64,000 bases of DNA from assembly GCA_016916535.1 (NCBI GenBank), contig CP070276.1, positions 2,852,001-2,916,000 of the forward strand, read 5' to 3'. The notes below the pieces were generated by a model, which was given only the letters and a program-made list of their open reading frames with translations, ran no database searches and was not told the DNA's origin. Below, one piece after another: positions 34,706 through 44,897 of the stretch (positions are counted from its first letter, which is position 1; each line of letters begins with the position of its first letter). This DNA is from Dysgonomonadaceae bacterium zrk40 (GTDB taxonomy: Bacteria > Bacteroidota > Bacteroidia > Bacteroidales > Dysgonomonadaceae). Made by a program: the position numbers and the translations under genes.

Positions 34706-35317
34706 ATGAAAATTACTGACAACAAATATGTCACACTCACCTATGACCTCAATGTGGGTGAAGGTGAAGAACGGGAATTGATGGAACAGGCTACAGCTGA
34801 ACATCCGCTGGAGTTCATCTATGGTACCAACTCCATGCTTGAAGCATTTGAAAAGCAGATTGAAGGACTTTCCGAGGGAGATAAGTTTTCATTCCGGCTC
34901 ACCCCCGATGAAGCCTACGGTGATTACGACGAAGAAAAGGTACTGGATCTGCCCATGTCGATCTTCGAGATAGAGGGCAAGGTCGATGAAAACGTGCTGT
35001 TCGAAGGTAACACCGTACCCATGATGGACTCTTCCGGAAATCGTCTCTCCGGCTCGGTGGTTTCGATTGGTGATGAGACTGTGACAATGGACTTCAACCA
35101 TCCGCTGGCGGGCGAACTGATGCATTTTGAGGGAACCGTTACAGGTGTGCGTGATGCCTCTGCCGAAGAGATCGCTGCACTCTTCTCCGGTGGCGGCTGT
35201 GGTTGCGGTTCAAGCTCCGGTGGTGGCTGTGGTTGCGGTGATGGAGAGGATGAAAGTGGCTCCTGTGGTTGCGGTTCAAGCTCCGGCGGAGGTTGTGGTT
35301 CCGGTTGCAGCTGCTAA
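34706..35317 (+). CDS. SlyD-like FKBP peptidyl-prolyl isomerase with cysteine-rich C-terminal tail
   Basis: 203 aa. Residues 1-150 are an FKBP domain with an inserted flap of the SlyD type (KYVTLTYDLNVGEG, PLEFIYGTNSMLEAFEKQI, then FRLTPDEAYGDYDEE, and MDFNHPLAGE at 128-137). Residues 161-203 are almost only Gly, Ser and Cys, with nine cysteines in CGCG and GCS patterns. E. coli SlyD has a His/Cys tail that binds nickel; the tail here has no His and is likely to bind a thiophilic metal, by inference. The tail is built from repeated DNA (a 23-bp block occurs at 35198-35220 and 35264-35286). It should be cytoplasmic. Confidence 0.88.
   Translation: MKITDNKYVTLTYDLNVGEGEERELMEQATAEHPLEFIYGTNSMLEAFEKQIEGLSEGDKFSFRLTPDEAYGDYDEEKVLDLPMSIFEIEGKVDENVLFEGNTVPMMDSSGNRLSGSVVSIGDETVTMDFNHPLAGELMHFEGTVTGVRDASAEEIAALFSGGGCGCGSSSGGGCGCGDGEDESGSCGCGSSSGGGCGSGCSC
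35198..35286 (+). repeat. Intragenic repeat encoding the Cys-Gly tail
   Basis: An identical 23-bp block (TGTGGTTGCGG followed by TTCAAGCTCCGG) occurs at 35198-35220 and 35264-35286. A partial copy (TGTGGTTGCGG) begins at 35228. The repeats keep the frame, so slippage would change the tail in whole units. Confidence 0.8.
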
Positions 35318-35333
35318 CAATACATAAACCTTT

Positions 35334-35368
35334 GCAAACCGGATGGCTCCCATCCTGGTTTGCCTTTT
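35334..35368 (+). terminator. Terminator after the FKBP gene
   Basis: Stem GCAAACCGGATGG / CCATCC-T-GGTTTGC with one bulge and a short loop, followed by CTTTTC. The T tract is short, so efficiency may be partial. Confidence 0.65.
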
Positions 35369-35401
35369 CTGCTCAATGGACAATAAAGATTGTGTAGCCG
35401 T

Positions 35402-36469
35402 ATGAACAGTTTTGGAACACTTTTTCGTTTGACCTCCTTTGGTGAGTCACACGGAGCTGCCGTGGGTGGTGTGATTGACGGATGCCCCCCCGGCTTGCTG
35501 ATCGATTTGGATTTTATCCAGTCGGAACTTGATAGGCGTCGTCCGGGACAGTCACGCATCACCACTCCTCGCAAGGAGTCTGATAAGGTAGAGTTTCTCT
35601 CCGGCATCTTCGAGGGAAAGAGTACTGGTGCACCCATCGGTTTTCTCATTCGCAACGAAAACCAGCAATCATCCGACTACGATCACCTGAAAATGGTCTA
35701 CCGCCCCTCACATGCCGACTATACCTATCACCTGAAATATGGACACCGTGATCATCGTGGAGGGGGCCGTTCTTCTGCACGTGAAACCATCTCGCGTGTG
35801 GTGGCGGGTGCAGTAGCCAAACTCTATCTCAATCAACTGGGCATCCAGATCCGTGCCTTCACCTCGCAGGTGGGACCCATACGGCTGGAGCATGATTACA
35901 AGGCTTATGATCTTTCACTGACAGAAGAGAACATGGTTCGCTGTCCCGATCCAGAAACGGCCGAAAGGATGATCAAACTGATTCAGGAGGTACGCTACCA
36001 GGGCGACACCATCGGTGGGGTGATTACCTGTGTGGCCAACGGTGTGCCCGCTGGCCTGGGTGAACCAGTCTTTGGTAAGCTGCACGCCTCCCTCGGTTCG
36101 GCCATGCTGAGCATCAATGCGGTGAAAGGGTTCGAGTATGGTACCGGATTCAATGTAGAGCAGCGTGGCTCGGAGGTGAATGATCACTTTTTCAATGATG
36201 GGGAGAAGATCAACACCCGCACGAATCACTCAGGTGGAATTCAGGCAGGTATTTCCAACGGTCAGGATATCTTTTTCCGGGTAGCCTTCAAGCCGGTAGC
36301 CACCATCCTTCAGGAACAAGAGACGGTTGACATTCTTGGCAACGACACCACCATCAAGGCTCATGGAAGGCATGATCCCTGTGTGCTGCCCCGTGCAGTA
36401 CCCATTGTGGAGGCAATGGCAGCCATCACCTTGATGGATCACTACCTGCTGGCGAAAGGCGGGAAGTAG
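35402..36469 (+). CDS. aroC: Chorismate synthase
   Basis: 355 aa from [18 protein letters not shown]. Converts EPSP to chorismate, the last common step to aromatic amino acids. Signature blocks: [18 protein letters not shown] (near the start), [39 protein letters not shown] (two adjacent blocks of the family, residues 100-125) and [17 protein letters not shown] near the end. Reduced FMN is the cofactor. The in-frame upstream GTG is not preferred. Only a weak terminator separates it from the FKBP gene. Confidence 0.96.
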   Translation: MNSFGTLFRLTSFGESHGAAVGGVIDGCPPGLLIDLDFIQSELDRRRPGQSRITTPRKESDKVEFLSGIFEGKSTGAPIGFLIRNENQQSSDYDHLKMVYRPSHADYTYHLKYGHRDHRGGGRSSARETISRVVAGAVAKLYLNQLGIQIRAFTSQVGPIRLEHDYKAYDLSLTEENMVRCPDPETAERMIKLIQEVRYQGDTIGGVITCVANGVPAGLGEPVFGKLHASLGSAMLSINAVKGFEYGTGFNVEQRGSEVNDHFFNDGEKINTRTNHSGGIQAGISNGQDIFFRVAFKPVATILQEQETVDILGNDTTIKAHGRHDPCVLPRAVPIVEAMAAITLMDHYLLAKGGK

Positions 36470-36571
36470 GTGTGCGACAGTCGTCGCTCTTTCGCCGCTA
36501 TCGCCCCATCACTTTAAACCTTTTGTCTGATCCGCTATCAAAGAGACAAGTTAAACCTCAAAAGAAGCAGG

Positions 36572-37444
36572 ATGATGAAAAAGATAGCTTACAATCTTGC
36601 TCTCGCAATGATACTGTTGGCTGTCGGACCGTTGTCCGCGCAGCCAACCGCTCTGTATAGCCAGACCGACCGGGAGATCTTCAACGAGTACCTCACTGCC
36701 ATTGAACCCTACCGGGAAGCTCCGTTACAAACCATTTTGGAAAAGACAGCGCTCTTCTTCCTCGGTAGGCCCTACCGGGCTCACACGCTGGAAGGGAGCA
36801 GTGAAGAGCATCTTACGGTGAACCTGAGAGAATTCGACTGCACCACCTTTGTGGAGTCGGTAGTAGCACTGTCGCTGACAACTGCAAGTGAGGTGCCTTC
36901 GTTCGAGACATTTCTAGTTCATTTGCAGTCGTTGCGCTACCGAAACGGAACAGTCGACGGGTATGCCTCCCGGCTGCACTATGCCACCGACTGGCTTTGG
37001 GAGAATGAACAACGGGGTATTATCTGTAACCTGTCCGCTTTACGGGGGGGGGTGAAGGAGGAGAAGACACTCAATTTTATCACCGCCCACCGTGAAGCGT
37101 ATAGCCGCCTGAAAGAGGATGATGCAATGCTGGATCGCATTGCCGTCATGGAAGAGATGGTCAAACGGAGAGGTGGATTTTATTATCTGCCCAAAGAGAA
37201 GATAAAAAAAATGGCAGATCATATCCCCCATATGGCGATCATCCTTTTCTCCACCGCTATTGAGGGATTGGATGTCACCCACATGGGATTCGCTTTCAGG
37301 AAAGGGGGGCAACTCACCTTCCTGCACGCCTCCAGTACGGGAAAGGTGAAGATTGATGAGTGTTCTATAGAAGAATATACCCGTAATCAGCGGAACACTA
37401 CCGGTATCATTGTTGCAGTGATCAATCCTGCCTATTCAAAGTGA
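36572..37444 (+). CDS. DUF1460 family (NlpC/P60-like) secreted amidase
   Basis: 290 aa with a signal peptide (MMKKIAYNLALAMILLAVGPLSAQ). The cysteine in LREFDCTTFVESV (near residue 90), HMGFAFR (His near 230) and TFLHASSTGKV fit DUF1460, a group of N-acetylmuramoyl-alanine amidase-like papain-fold proteins that cut peptidoglycan. It should act in the periplasm. Its last 13 bp overlap the convergent mgtC-like gene. The 102-bp gap from aroC holds no clear promoter box. Confidence 0.88.
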   Translation: MMKKIAYNLALAMILLAVGPLSAQPTALYSQTDREIFNEYLTAIEPYREAPLQTILEKTALFFLGRPYRAHTLEGSSEEHLTVNLREFDCTTFVESVVALSLTTASEVPSFETFLVHLQSLRYRNGTVDGYASRLHYATDWLWENEQRGIICNLSALRGGVKEEKTLNFITAHREAYSRLKEDDAMLDRIAVMEEMVKRRGGFYYLPKEKIKKMADHIPHMAIILFSTAIEGLDVTHMGFAFRKGGQLTFLHASSTGKVKIDECSIEEYTRNQRNTTGIIVAVINPAYSK

Positions 37445-37890
37445 TTCTTCTCCCCCGATTTCTTATTCTTGACCTGTTTTCCTGCAAACCATCTGTCGGT
37501 AAGTTTGAATGCCAGATTGACCATTAGCACAAGCAATGCTGCGATGATCAACTGCCAGTACATTGCCAGTGCCGCCAGACAACCCAGTGCGGCGCTGCAC
37601 CAGATGGTGGCAGCGGTAGTAAGGCCATGTACACTGGGGCCCCTGTGAAGGATCACACCTGCTCCCAGAAACCCGATGCCGGTGATGATCTGACCCACGA
37701 TGCGGGAAGCATCCCCTTCACTCTCATTGAGCAACTCCAGCGATATGAGCACGTAAATCGCTGCACCAATCGCAACCAGCGTGTTGGTCCGTAAGCCGGC
37801 ACTCTTGTTGTTGATCTCGCGCTCTAGACCCACGGCAGCACCGGCGGCAGTGGCAGCCAGCAGACGGATAATGAATTCCAAAGGTTCCAT
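37432..37890 (-). CDS. MgtC/SapB family membrane protein
   Basis: 152 aa with four or five hydrophobic helices. The pattern LLAATAAGAAVGLEREINNKSAGLRTNTLVAIG (split over two helices) and IGFLGAGVILHRGPSVHGLTTAATIW is diagnostic of MgtC/SapB. MgtC proteins support survival at low magnesium and modulate the F-ATPase in pathogens; in commensals the role is less clear. The gene starts 11 bp after the capA-like stop and is probably the second gene of that operon. It overlaps the DUF1460 gene tail-to-tail by 13 bp. Confidence 0.9.
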   Translation of the reverse strand: MEPLEFIIRLLAATAAGAAVGLEREINNKSAGLRTNTLVAIGAAIYVLISLELLNESEGDASRIVGQIITGIGFLGAGVILHRGPSVHGLTTAATIWCSAALGCLAALAMYWQLIIAALLVLMVNLAFKLTDRWFAGKQVKNKKSGEKNHFE

Positions 37891-37901
37891 ATTTTTCGTT
37901 C

Positions 37902-38963
37902 TTAATTGTACATAGTGATGATCTGTTCAGCTCGCTTCACGAAGTTATGCATTCTTTGTTGATCCTCCTCCTTCATGGAGGGCAAGCTCTCGTACGGCCA
38001 GGGAATCAGCCGATAGCGGATACCATCATCGTGAGCTGTTTTCTCTACCCATACCAATGAGTAACCGCAAGTGTCAATCACAGCCGGTGACTCTTCATCC
38101 TTCATGCGAATCACAATCTCTGCCAGCATTCCTCCATCGGTTAACTCCTGCTGCTGGTTGGAGATGAAATTGCCGAGTGAGTAATAAACCACATTTCGGA
38201 TCTCGCCTTGATCTTTTTCCACCTTCATCGGCTGCACCACGTGCGGGTGGTGCCCAATGATGATCTGCACGCCCTTACGCAAGAGAAGATCGGCAATTGT
38301 TTGCTGTTGTTGCGAGGGGTTGATGCGGTATTCCTCCCCCCAATGGAGCTGAGCGACGATGATGTCTGGCTTGTAGAGTTCTGCCATTTTCAGATCACGG
38401 ACGATCTGCACACTGTCGATGAGGTTTACCACGTTCGGTTCTTTCACAGGGAGCCCGTTGGTGTCATAGCTGTAGTTAAGAAAGGCGATCCGGATTCCGT
38501 TCTGTATCACCATCAGTGGATAGTAGAGTGATCGTTTTTCAGGGTCCGCAAAAGTGCCTGTATGTCGGATGCCGAGGGAGTCCAGCACTTGAATTGTTCT
38601 CTCCACCCCTCTGCGCCCTCGATCCACGGCATGGTTGTTGGCCTGGAAGAAAATGTCGAAGCCGGAATCACGTAACGCTGTTGCAAACGCATCGGGAGCG
38701 CTGAAGAGGGGATAGCCGCTGTAAGGTTCGCCACCCAGTGTGGTTTCGAAATTGACGCCCACCAGATCGGCATTGCTGATCTTCTCCTTCAACAGGTGAA
38801 AACAGGAATCGTACTGGTAAAGGCCATCTTCACCCCTGGCTGAATGGATTTGTGGCAAATGTTGCATGGCATCTCCAGCAAAGAGAAGAGTGACACTTCT
38901 CTCCTGAGACTTCACCTGTGTGAACTGCAACAGGAACAGCAAGATCCAGAGTGTTGTTCGCAT
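37902..38963 (-). CDS. CapA-family protein (PGA_cap metallophosphatase-like)
   Basis: 353 aa with a signal peptide. The blocks TLLFAGDAMQHLPQI, DLVGVNFETTLGG, FFQANNHAVDRGRRG, AQLHWGEEYR and IIGHHPHVVQPM match the poly-gamma-glutamate synthesis CapA family, a calcineurin-like fold with metal-binding Asp, Asn and His. In Bacillus CapA helps make a capsule. Isolated Bacteroidetes members lack capBC, and their substrate is unknown. It lies 11 bp before the mgtC-like gene and 88 bp after the S41 protease gene. Confidence 0.88.
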   Translation of the reverse strand: MRTTLWILLFLLQFTQVKSQERSVTLLFAGDAMQHLPQIHSARGEDGLYQYDSCFHLLKEKISNADLVGVNFETTLGGEPYSGYPLFSAPDAFATALRDSGFDIFFQANNHAVDRGRRGVERTIQVLDSLGIRHTGTFADPEKRSLYYPLMVIQNGIRIAFLNYSYDTNGLPVKEPNVVNLIDSVQIVRDLKMAELYKPDIIVAQLHWGEEYRINPSQQQQTIADLLLRKGVQIIIGHHPHVVQPMKVEKDQGEIRNVVYYSLGNFISNQQQELTDGGMLAEIVIRMKDEESPAVIDTCGYSLVWVEKTAHDDGIRYRLIPWPYESLPSMKEEDQQRMHNFVKRAEQIITMYN

Positions 38964-39051
38964 ATTGATTGGTTTTCATGAATATTTCTGTGTCAAAATA
39001 GAATGAAAACGATTATCGCAGCCTGCAACCTCCTCCTCCGGTGTAATCAGT

Positions 39052-40767
39052 TCAGGAATACTGGTCTGATATCTTCTCCTTGATCTCCTCTGCGGGAGGA
39101 ATCTTCACAGGCTGATCGGGCTGGAGGATAGAATGGTATGCATCAGGTTGGGATAGCAGTTCGATGGCTTTGTCATATGCCGCGTCGTCCGATAACTGAT
39201 GCTTGAGCACCCCCTTCTTGTAATGATATCGCTGCACGATCTCCGTTTCAATCATGCTCCTGATATCATCCCTGAAGAGTACCAGATCCCTGTCGAGGTT
39301 GGGCTTCAGCTTTGCTTCCAGTGCCTTGTACTCATCGGCAGCCACATCCATGTATCCCTCGAACTCCATCAGACTCTTCAGCTGCTGCAGTGTGCGTTCA
39401 CTGAACTGGTCGTAGGTGAAATTCTTCGATTTCACAAAGTCGATGAAGGTGTTGTAGTCGCTATCCGGTAATCGAAAGAGGTGGGGAGGAGCAATCTCCT
39501 TGTGTTTTTGAACCCATTCCGTTACGTAGTCGAAGATGATGTTCTCGGTCATCAGGTAATAGGCGATCGTACCCCCACTCTTCTGGGGGATGGTGATATC
39601 GGGTGTAATGCCACCGCCATCGCGAACCTCACGACCGTTGCGGGTATGATATATGTTCGTCAGCGAGTCGGGTACACGTGCCACGCTGCCATCCGGGTTG
39701 CGGTGTGAATAGTCGAGTGCTTGAATGCAGCGGCCGCTGGGGATGTAATACTTCGATGTGGTAATCTTGATGTTACCCCCATAGGGGAGGTTGCGGGGTG
39801 TCTGCACCAGTCCCTTGCCAAAGGAACGATTCCCTACGATTACAGCACGATCGAGGTCCTGAAGTGCGCCTGCCACGATCTCCGATGCCGATGCCGAACC
39901 GGTATCGATCAGTACCACGATGGGTATGATTTCGTCCAGCGGCTGCTCCTGTGTGAAGTAGGAGCGATCCCACTGTTTCAACTTCCCTTTGGTGGAAACA
40001 ATCTCTTCTCCTTTGGGTACAAAGAGGTTGACAATTTCGACTGCTTCATCGAGGATGCCGCCCCCGTTGCCACGCAGGTCCATGATCAGAGAGGAGGCCC
40101 CTTTCTCCTTTAATTCTGCTACTGTCTCCTTGACCCGGTCGGCACTCCGTGTGGTGAAGCTGCCAAAATGGAAATAGCCTATTCCCTCATCTGTTACCTC
40201 GGCATAGGTGATGGGATCCATCTCAATCTTTTCCCTTTCAATGTTAAAGGTGCGCACCCTTCTCTCACCAGGTCGTTTTATTTTCAACTTGAGCATGGTG
40301 CCGGGAATTCCCTTCAACTTGTCACTCACCTCCTTTACAGCAGCTTTGCGCATATCCTCCCCGTCAATCTCCAGGATGACATCGCCCGCTTTCAGCCCTG
40401 CCTTGTCGGCCGGGAGACCTTCGTAAGGTTCGTTGATGATCACTTTTTCGTTGTTGTAGGAGATGATGGCGCCGATACCGGCATACTCACCCGTGGTCAG
40501 GAACTGCAGGTCACCCATGTTCTCCTCTGCGTAATACTCGGTGTAGGGATCCAGCCGGGTAAGCATGCTGTGAATCGTTCGCTGCACCAGGTTGTTCACT
40601 TCTATGCTGTCCACGTAGAAAAGATCCAGTTCACGCAGGACGGAATTGAAGATGTCAATATTTTTGTTGATGTCATAGTAGCGTTTGTTCTGTTGCTCAT
40701 CGGGTACTTGTGCAATCATGTGCAAAGCTGTGAAAGATGCCAGCAGCAGTAAAGAGAATTTCTTCAT
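39052..40767 (-). CDS. S41-family C-terminal processing peptidase
   Basis: 571 aa from MKKFSLLLLASF; the frame extends to 40833 but the signal peptide fixes the start. After the signal peptide come an N-terminal helical segment, a PDZ domain (GIGAIISYNNEKVIINEPYE, then PADKAGLKAGDVILEIDG) and the protease core: MDLRGNGGGILDEAV, the serine in DTGSASASEIVAGAL, and the lysine in NRSFGKGLVQ. This is the Ser-Lys dyad of CtpA/Prc. The C-terminal ~150 residues form the helical extension common in Bacteroidetes. Periplasmic; likely trims envelope proteins. Confidence 0.93.
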   Translation of the reverse strand: MKKFSLLLLASFTALHMIAQVPDEQQNKRYYDINKNIDIFNSVLRELDLFYVDSIEVNNLVQRTIHSMLTRLDPYTEYYAEENMGDLQFLTTGEYAGIGAIISYNNEKVIINEPYEGLPADKAGLKAGDVILEIDGEDMRKAAVKEVSDKLKGIPGTMLKLKIKRPGERRVRTFNIEREKIEMDPITYAEVTDEGIGYFHFGSFTTRSADRVKETVAELKEKGASSLIMDLRGNGGGILDEAVEIVNLFVPKGEEIVSTKGKLKQWDRSYFTQEQPLDEIIPIVVLIDTGSASASEIVAGALQDLDRAVIVGNRSFGKGLVQTPRNLPYGGNIKITTSKYYIPSGRCIQALDYSHRNPDGSVARVPDSLTNIYHTRNGREVRDGGGITPDITIPQKSGGTIAYYLMTENIIFDYVTEWVQKHKEIAPPHLFRLPDSDYNTFIDFVKSKNFTYDQFSERTLQQLKSLMEFEGYMDVAADEYKALEAKLKPNLDRDLVLFRDDIRSMIETEIVQRYHYKKGVLKHQLSDDAAYDKAIELLSQPDAYHSILQPDQPVKIPPAEEIKEKISDQYS

Positions 40768-40911
40768 ATGGAGGTTATCACTTAATGGTTGTTCCTGATA
40801 CGGGCCTGTATGTTGCGACCCATTCATGGGCAAAGGAACAAATTTTTTGTGAAAATGTCTCTTACTTTTGGTTATATGTTTATAATAATGCCTTGCAAAG
40901 CAGATTATCTT

Positions 40912-40919
40912 TATCTTTG
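40912..40919 (+). promoter_or_regulatory. -7 box of the vanZ-like gene
   Basis: TATCTTTG, 30 bp before the ATG at 40950. A TTGC 15 bp upstream is too close to serve as a standard -33 box. Confidence 0.5.
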
Positions 40920-40949
40920 CGGTCGATCTTCCATTAACAGTCTATTAGG

Positions 40950-41339
40950 ATGCGCACACTTTTTCGTTACATGTCCCTGCCATTGTTGGTTGGGTTGCTC
41001 ATATTCACCGGCACCTGTCTGATAGGACCCGGGAGCGTTCCGAATATGCCAGAAGGGTTCCCATGGGACAAGGTAGCCCATTTCGGACTCTTCTTCCTTC
41101 TCTCCGCCGTCTCTCTCTACGATTACGATAAGCTGCACAGCGGTGCACCCTCTCGCATCAGGTGGATCTTTTGGGGGGTTATCCTGCCGGTGCTCTACGG
41201 AGGTCTCATCGAATTGCTGCAGCTCTATATCTTTACCACACGCAGTGCCGAGATGGGCGATTTGATCGCTGATGTTGCAGGATCACTTACCGCTTTGTTG
41301 CTTGCAATAATTTGGGTGAGAAAAGGAAAAAATCAATAA
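40950..41339 (+). CDS. VanZ-like membrane protein
   Basis: 129 aa with about four transmembrane helices. The pattern DKVAHFGLFFLLSAVSLY, then YGGLIELLQLYIFTTRSAEMGDLIAD, and the final helix match the VanZ-like family (VanZ gives low teicoplanin resistance in enterococci; most relatives have no known role). The catalytic-like charged residues sit at the membrane face. It precedes the TlpA-like gene by 37 bp, which has its own -7 box. Confidence 0.85.
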   Translation: MRTLFRYMSLPLLVGLLIFTGTCLIGPGSVPNMPEGFPWDKVAHFGLFFLLSAVSLYDYDKLHSGAPSRIRWIFWGVILPVLYGGLIELLQLYIFTTRSAEMGDLIADVAGSLTALLLAIIWVRKGKNQ

Positions 41340-41345
41340 AAAATA

Positions 41346-41353
41346 TATCTTTG
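41346..41353 (+). promoter_or_regulatory. -7 box of the TlpA-like gene
   Basis: TATCTTTG, 23 bp before the ATG at 41377. No TTTG at the standard distance. Confidence 0.5.
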
Positions 41354-41376
41354 TAAATTAACAACGCCAGGTCATC

Positions 41377-41973
41377 ATGCAGAAATATACTTCAATAGTG
41401 GCTGTTTTACTTTTACTGCTCTCATGCAACGGATCATCCAATCAGAAGCAAAGCAGAAACATGACCCCTACATCCGGTGTCGACACGTTGGAGGTCGGGG
41501 AACGGAAAGCAGATGATTATCAGTTTCTGGTAAGGGTGGTGGATGAAGCTCCCGATTTTCGGATGCAGCTCCCGGAAGGTGACAGCGTCACTCTCTCCTC
41601 CCTGCGCGGAAAAGTGGTGATGCTGCAATTCACTGCCAGCTGGTGTGGTGTTTGCAGAAAAGAGATGCCCTATATTGAATCAGAGATATGGCAGCGTCAC
41701 AAGCACAATCCCTCTTTTGCCCTTTATGGCATTGATCGTGAGGAGCCTGTTGAGAAGGTGAAGGAGCTGGTCAACGCTACCGGTGTCACCTATCCGATCG
41801 GACTTGACCCGGATGCCTCCATCTTCTGTCGTTATGCCGAGAAAGAGGCCGGCATCACCCGCAACGTGATCATCGACAGGGAGGGTGAAATCGTGATGCT
41901 CACCCGCCTGTTCAAAGAAGAAGAATTCAACTATATGGTACAAGTGATAGATTCTTTGTTGTTGGATAATTAA
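41377..41973 (+). CDS. TlpA/ResA-like thiol-disulfide lipoprotein
   Basis: 198 aa. Lipobox LLLSC (Cys17). Residues 50-195 form a thioredoxin-like AhpC/TSA-Redoxin domain with the redox motif WCGVC (Cys90, Cys93) in LQFTASWCGVCRKEMPYIE, then the insertion typical of TlpA and a cis-proline region (ITRNVIIDREGEIV). It probably reduces or isomerises disulfides in the periplasm, tethered to a membrane. The DUF4870 gene starts 12 bp later. Confidence 0.9.
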   Translation: MQKYTSIVAVLLLLLSCNGSSNQKQSRNMTPTSGVDTLEVGERKADDYQFLVRVVDEAPDFRMQLPEGDSVTLSSLRGKVVMLQFTASWCGVCRKEMPYIESEIWQRHKHNPSFALYGIDREEPVEKVKELVNATGVTYPIGLDPDASIFCRYAEKEAGITRNVIIDREGEIVMLTRLFKEEEFNYMVQVIDSLLLDN

Positions 41974-41985
41974 ATTAAATGCCTT

Positions 41986-42450
41986 ATGAAGTACGAAGAT
42001 TTAAAAATTCTGGATGAGTTGAGAGAAAAAGGTAGCATTACCGAAGAGGAATACCAGCGTGAGAAAGCAAAGATGCTGAACGATGAGGCCTCTCATGCGA
42101 ACAGTGGAAAACAACCCCTGTTCGGGTTGACTGAAAACACCTACCTGATGCTGATGCATCTCTCACAGTTTGCAGGCGCCATCGTGCCGCTGGCCGGTTT
42201 TGTAGTGCCCATCATCATGTGGACAACCCAGAAGGATGTGAACGCGCAAGTTGATATGCATGGCAAGAACATCCTCAATGCGATCATCAGTTACGCGATC
42301 TACGCGCTCATATTGACCATTACAGTCATCGGTATTCCCGTAGCCATTGTCTTGGGTGTTTTATATGCAGTTTTCGTGGTCATTGCAACAGTAAAAGCAA
42401 ACAACGGTGAGTACTGGAAATATCCCTTTACGATACAATTTATCAAATAA
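41986..42450 (+). CDS. DUF4870 membrane protein with N-terminal SHOCT-like motif
   Basis: 154 aa. Residues 3-30 (LKILDELREKGSITEEEYQREKAK) have the SHOCT pattern, a short helical oligomerisation motif. Residues 48-148 hold three hydrophobic helices with the DUF4870 hallmark around QKDVNAQVDMHGKNILNAIIS. Function unknown; cytoplasmic membrane. The stop overlaps the start of the ftsE-like gene by one base (TAATG), so both are translationally coupled. Confidence 0.85.
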   Translation: MKYEDLKILDELREKGSITEEEYQREKAKMLNDEASHANSGKQPLFGLTENTYLMLMHLSQFAGAIVPLAGFVVPIIMWTTQKDVNAQVDMHGKNILNAIISYAIYALILTITVIGIPVAIVLGVLYAVFVVIATVKANNGEYWKYPFTIQFIK

Positions 42451-43127
42451 TGGCGCAGGAGCAACTGGTAAACTATTCAAACGTACAACTTAACCGCGAT
42501 GAGAACATCATCCTGCGGAACGTAAACCTCACGGTGAACCGTGGCGACTTTCTCTACATCATTGGCAAGGTGGGATCGGGGAAAAGCACCCTGATGAAAA
42601 GCATGTATGCGGAGCTGCCCGTTGAGTCGGGCAGCGCACGCGTGTTCGATTATGAACTGGCCACGATCAAACGCCGCCTTGTTCCTTTTTTGCGTCGCAA
42701 AATCGGAATTGTCTTCCAGGATTTTCAGTTGTTGATTGACCGTACGGTGGAGAAGAACCTGGAATTCGTGCTCAGGGCTACCGGCTGGAAGAACAAGCGG
42801 GAGATCAGCGACCGCATCCACGAGGTGTTGGTTCAGGTGGGGATGCAAAACAAGACCTACAAGATGCCGCATGAACTCTCAGGCGGAGAACAACAACGTG
42901 TGGTGATTGCCCGTGCACTGCTCAACTCTCCGGCACTGATCCTGGCCGATGAACCTACGGGCAACCTCGATCCCGAAACGGGAAGCCAGATTGTTTCCCT
43001 ATTGCATGAGATTGCAGAGAGAGGTACGGCAGTTATCATGTCAACGCACAACTATTCCATCGTAGAAGCGTTCCCGGGCAAGATCATGCGTTGTGAAAAC
43101 ATGGAATTGCTGATGATGGCCAATTGA
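42450..43127 (+). CDS. ftsE: FtsE-like ABC transporter ATP-binding protein
   Basis: 225 aa. Complete ABC ATPase: Walker [10 protein letters not shown] (about 38-46), Q-loop FQDFQLL, signature LSGGEQQR, Walker [14 protein letters not shown], and the switch His in STHNYS. The size and the [18 protein letters not shown] start place it closest to FtsE, which with FtsX activates peptidoglycan hydrolases at the division site. No ftsX is adjacent; the preceding coupled gene is DUF4870. LolD-type assignment is an alternative. Confidence 0.85.
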   Translation: MAQEQLVNYSNVQLNRDENIILRNVNLTVNRGDFLYIIGKVGSGKSTLMKSMYAELPVESGSARVFDYELATIKRRLVPFLRRKIGIVFQDFQLLIDRTVEKNLEFVLRATGWKNKREISDRIHEVLVQVGMQNKTYKMPHELSGGEQQRVVIARALLNSPALILADEPTGNLDPETGSQIVSLLHEIAERGTAVIMSTHNYSIVEAFPGKIMRCENMELLMMAN

Positions 43128-43189
43128 GCACCATCATTCTGAGCTTCTCTTTTTTTATGACATCAGCCAAATCACTCTCTCTTTTTTTG

Positions 43190-43197
43190 TACCTTTG
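43190..43197 (+). promoter_or_regulatory. -7 box of the pyrG-yidC transcript
   Basis: TACCTTTG, 38 bp before the GTG start of pyrG. A poly-T stretch precedes it; no separate -33 TTTG is clear. Confidence 0.5.
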
Positions 43198-43223
43198 CAT
43201 CTTCATTGAACAGATCTTACTAA

Positions 43224-44858
<1,635 letters not shown>

Positions 44859-44897
44859 CTTATCACTTTGCAGCCACCGGCTGCTGACAACTGAAAT

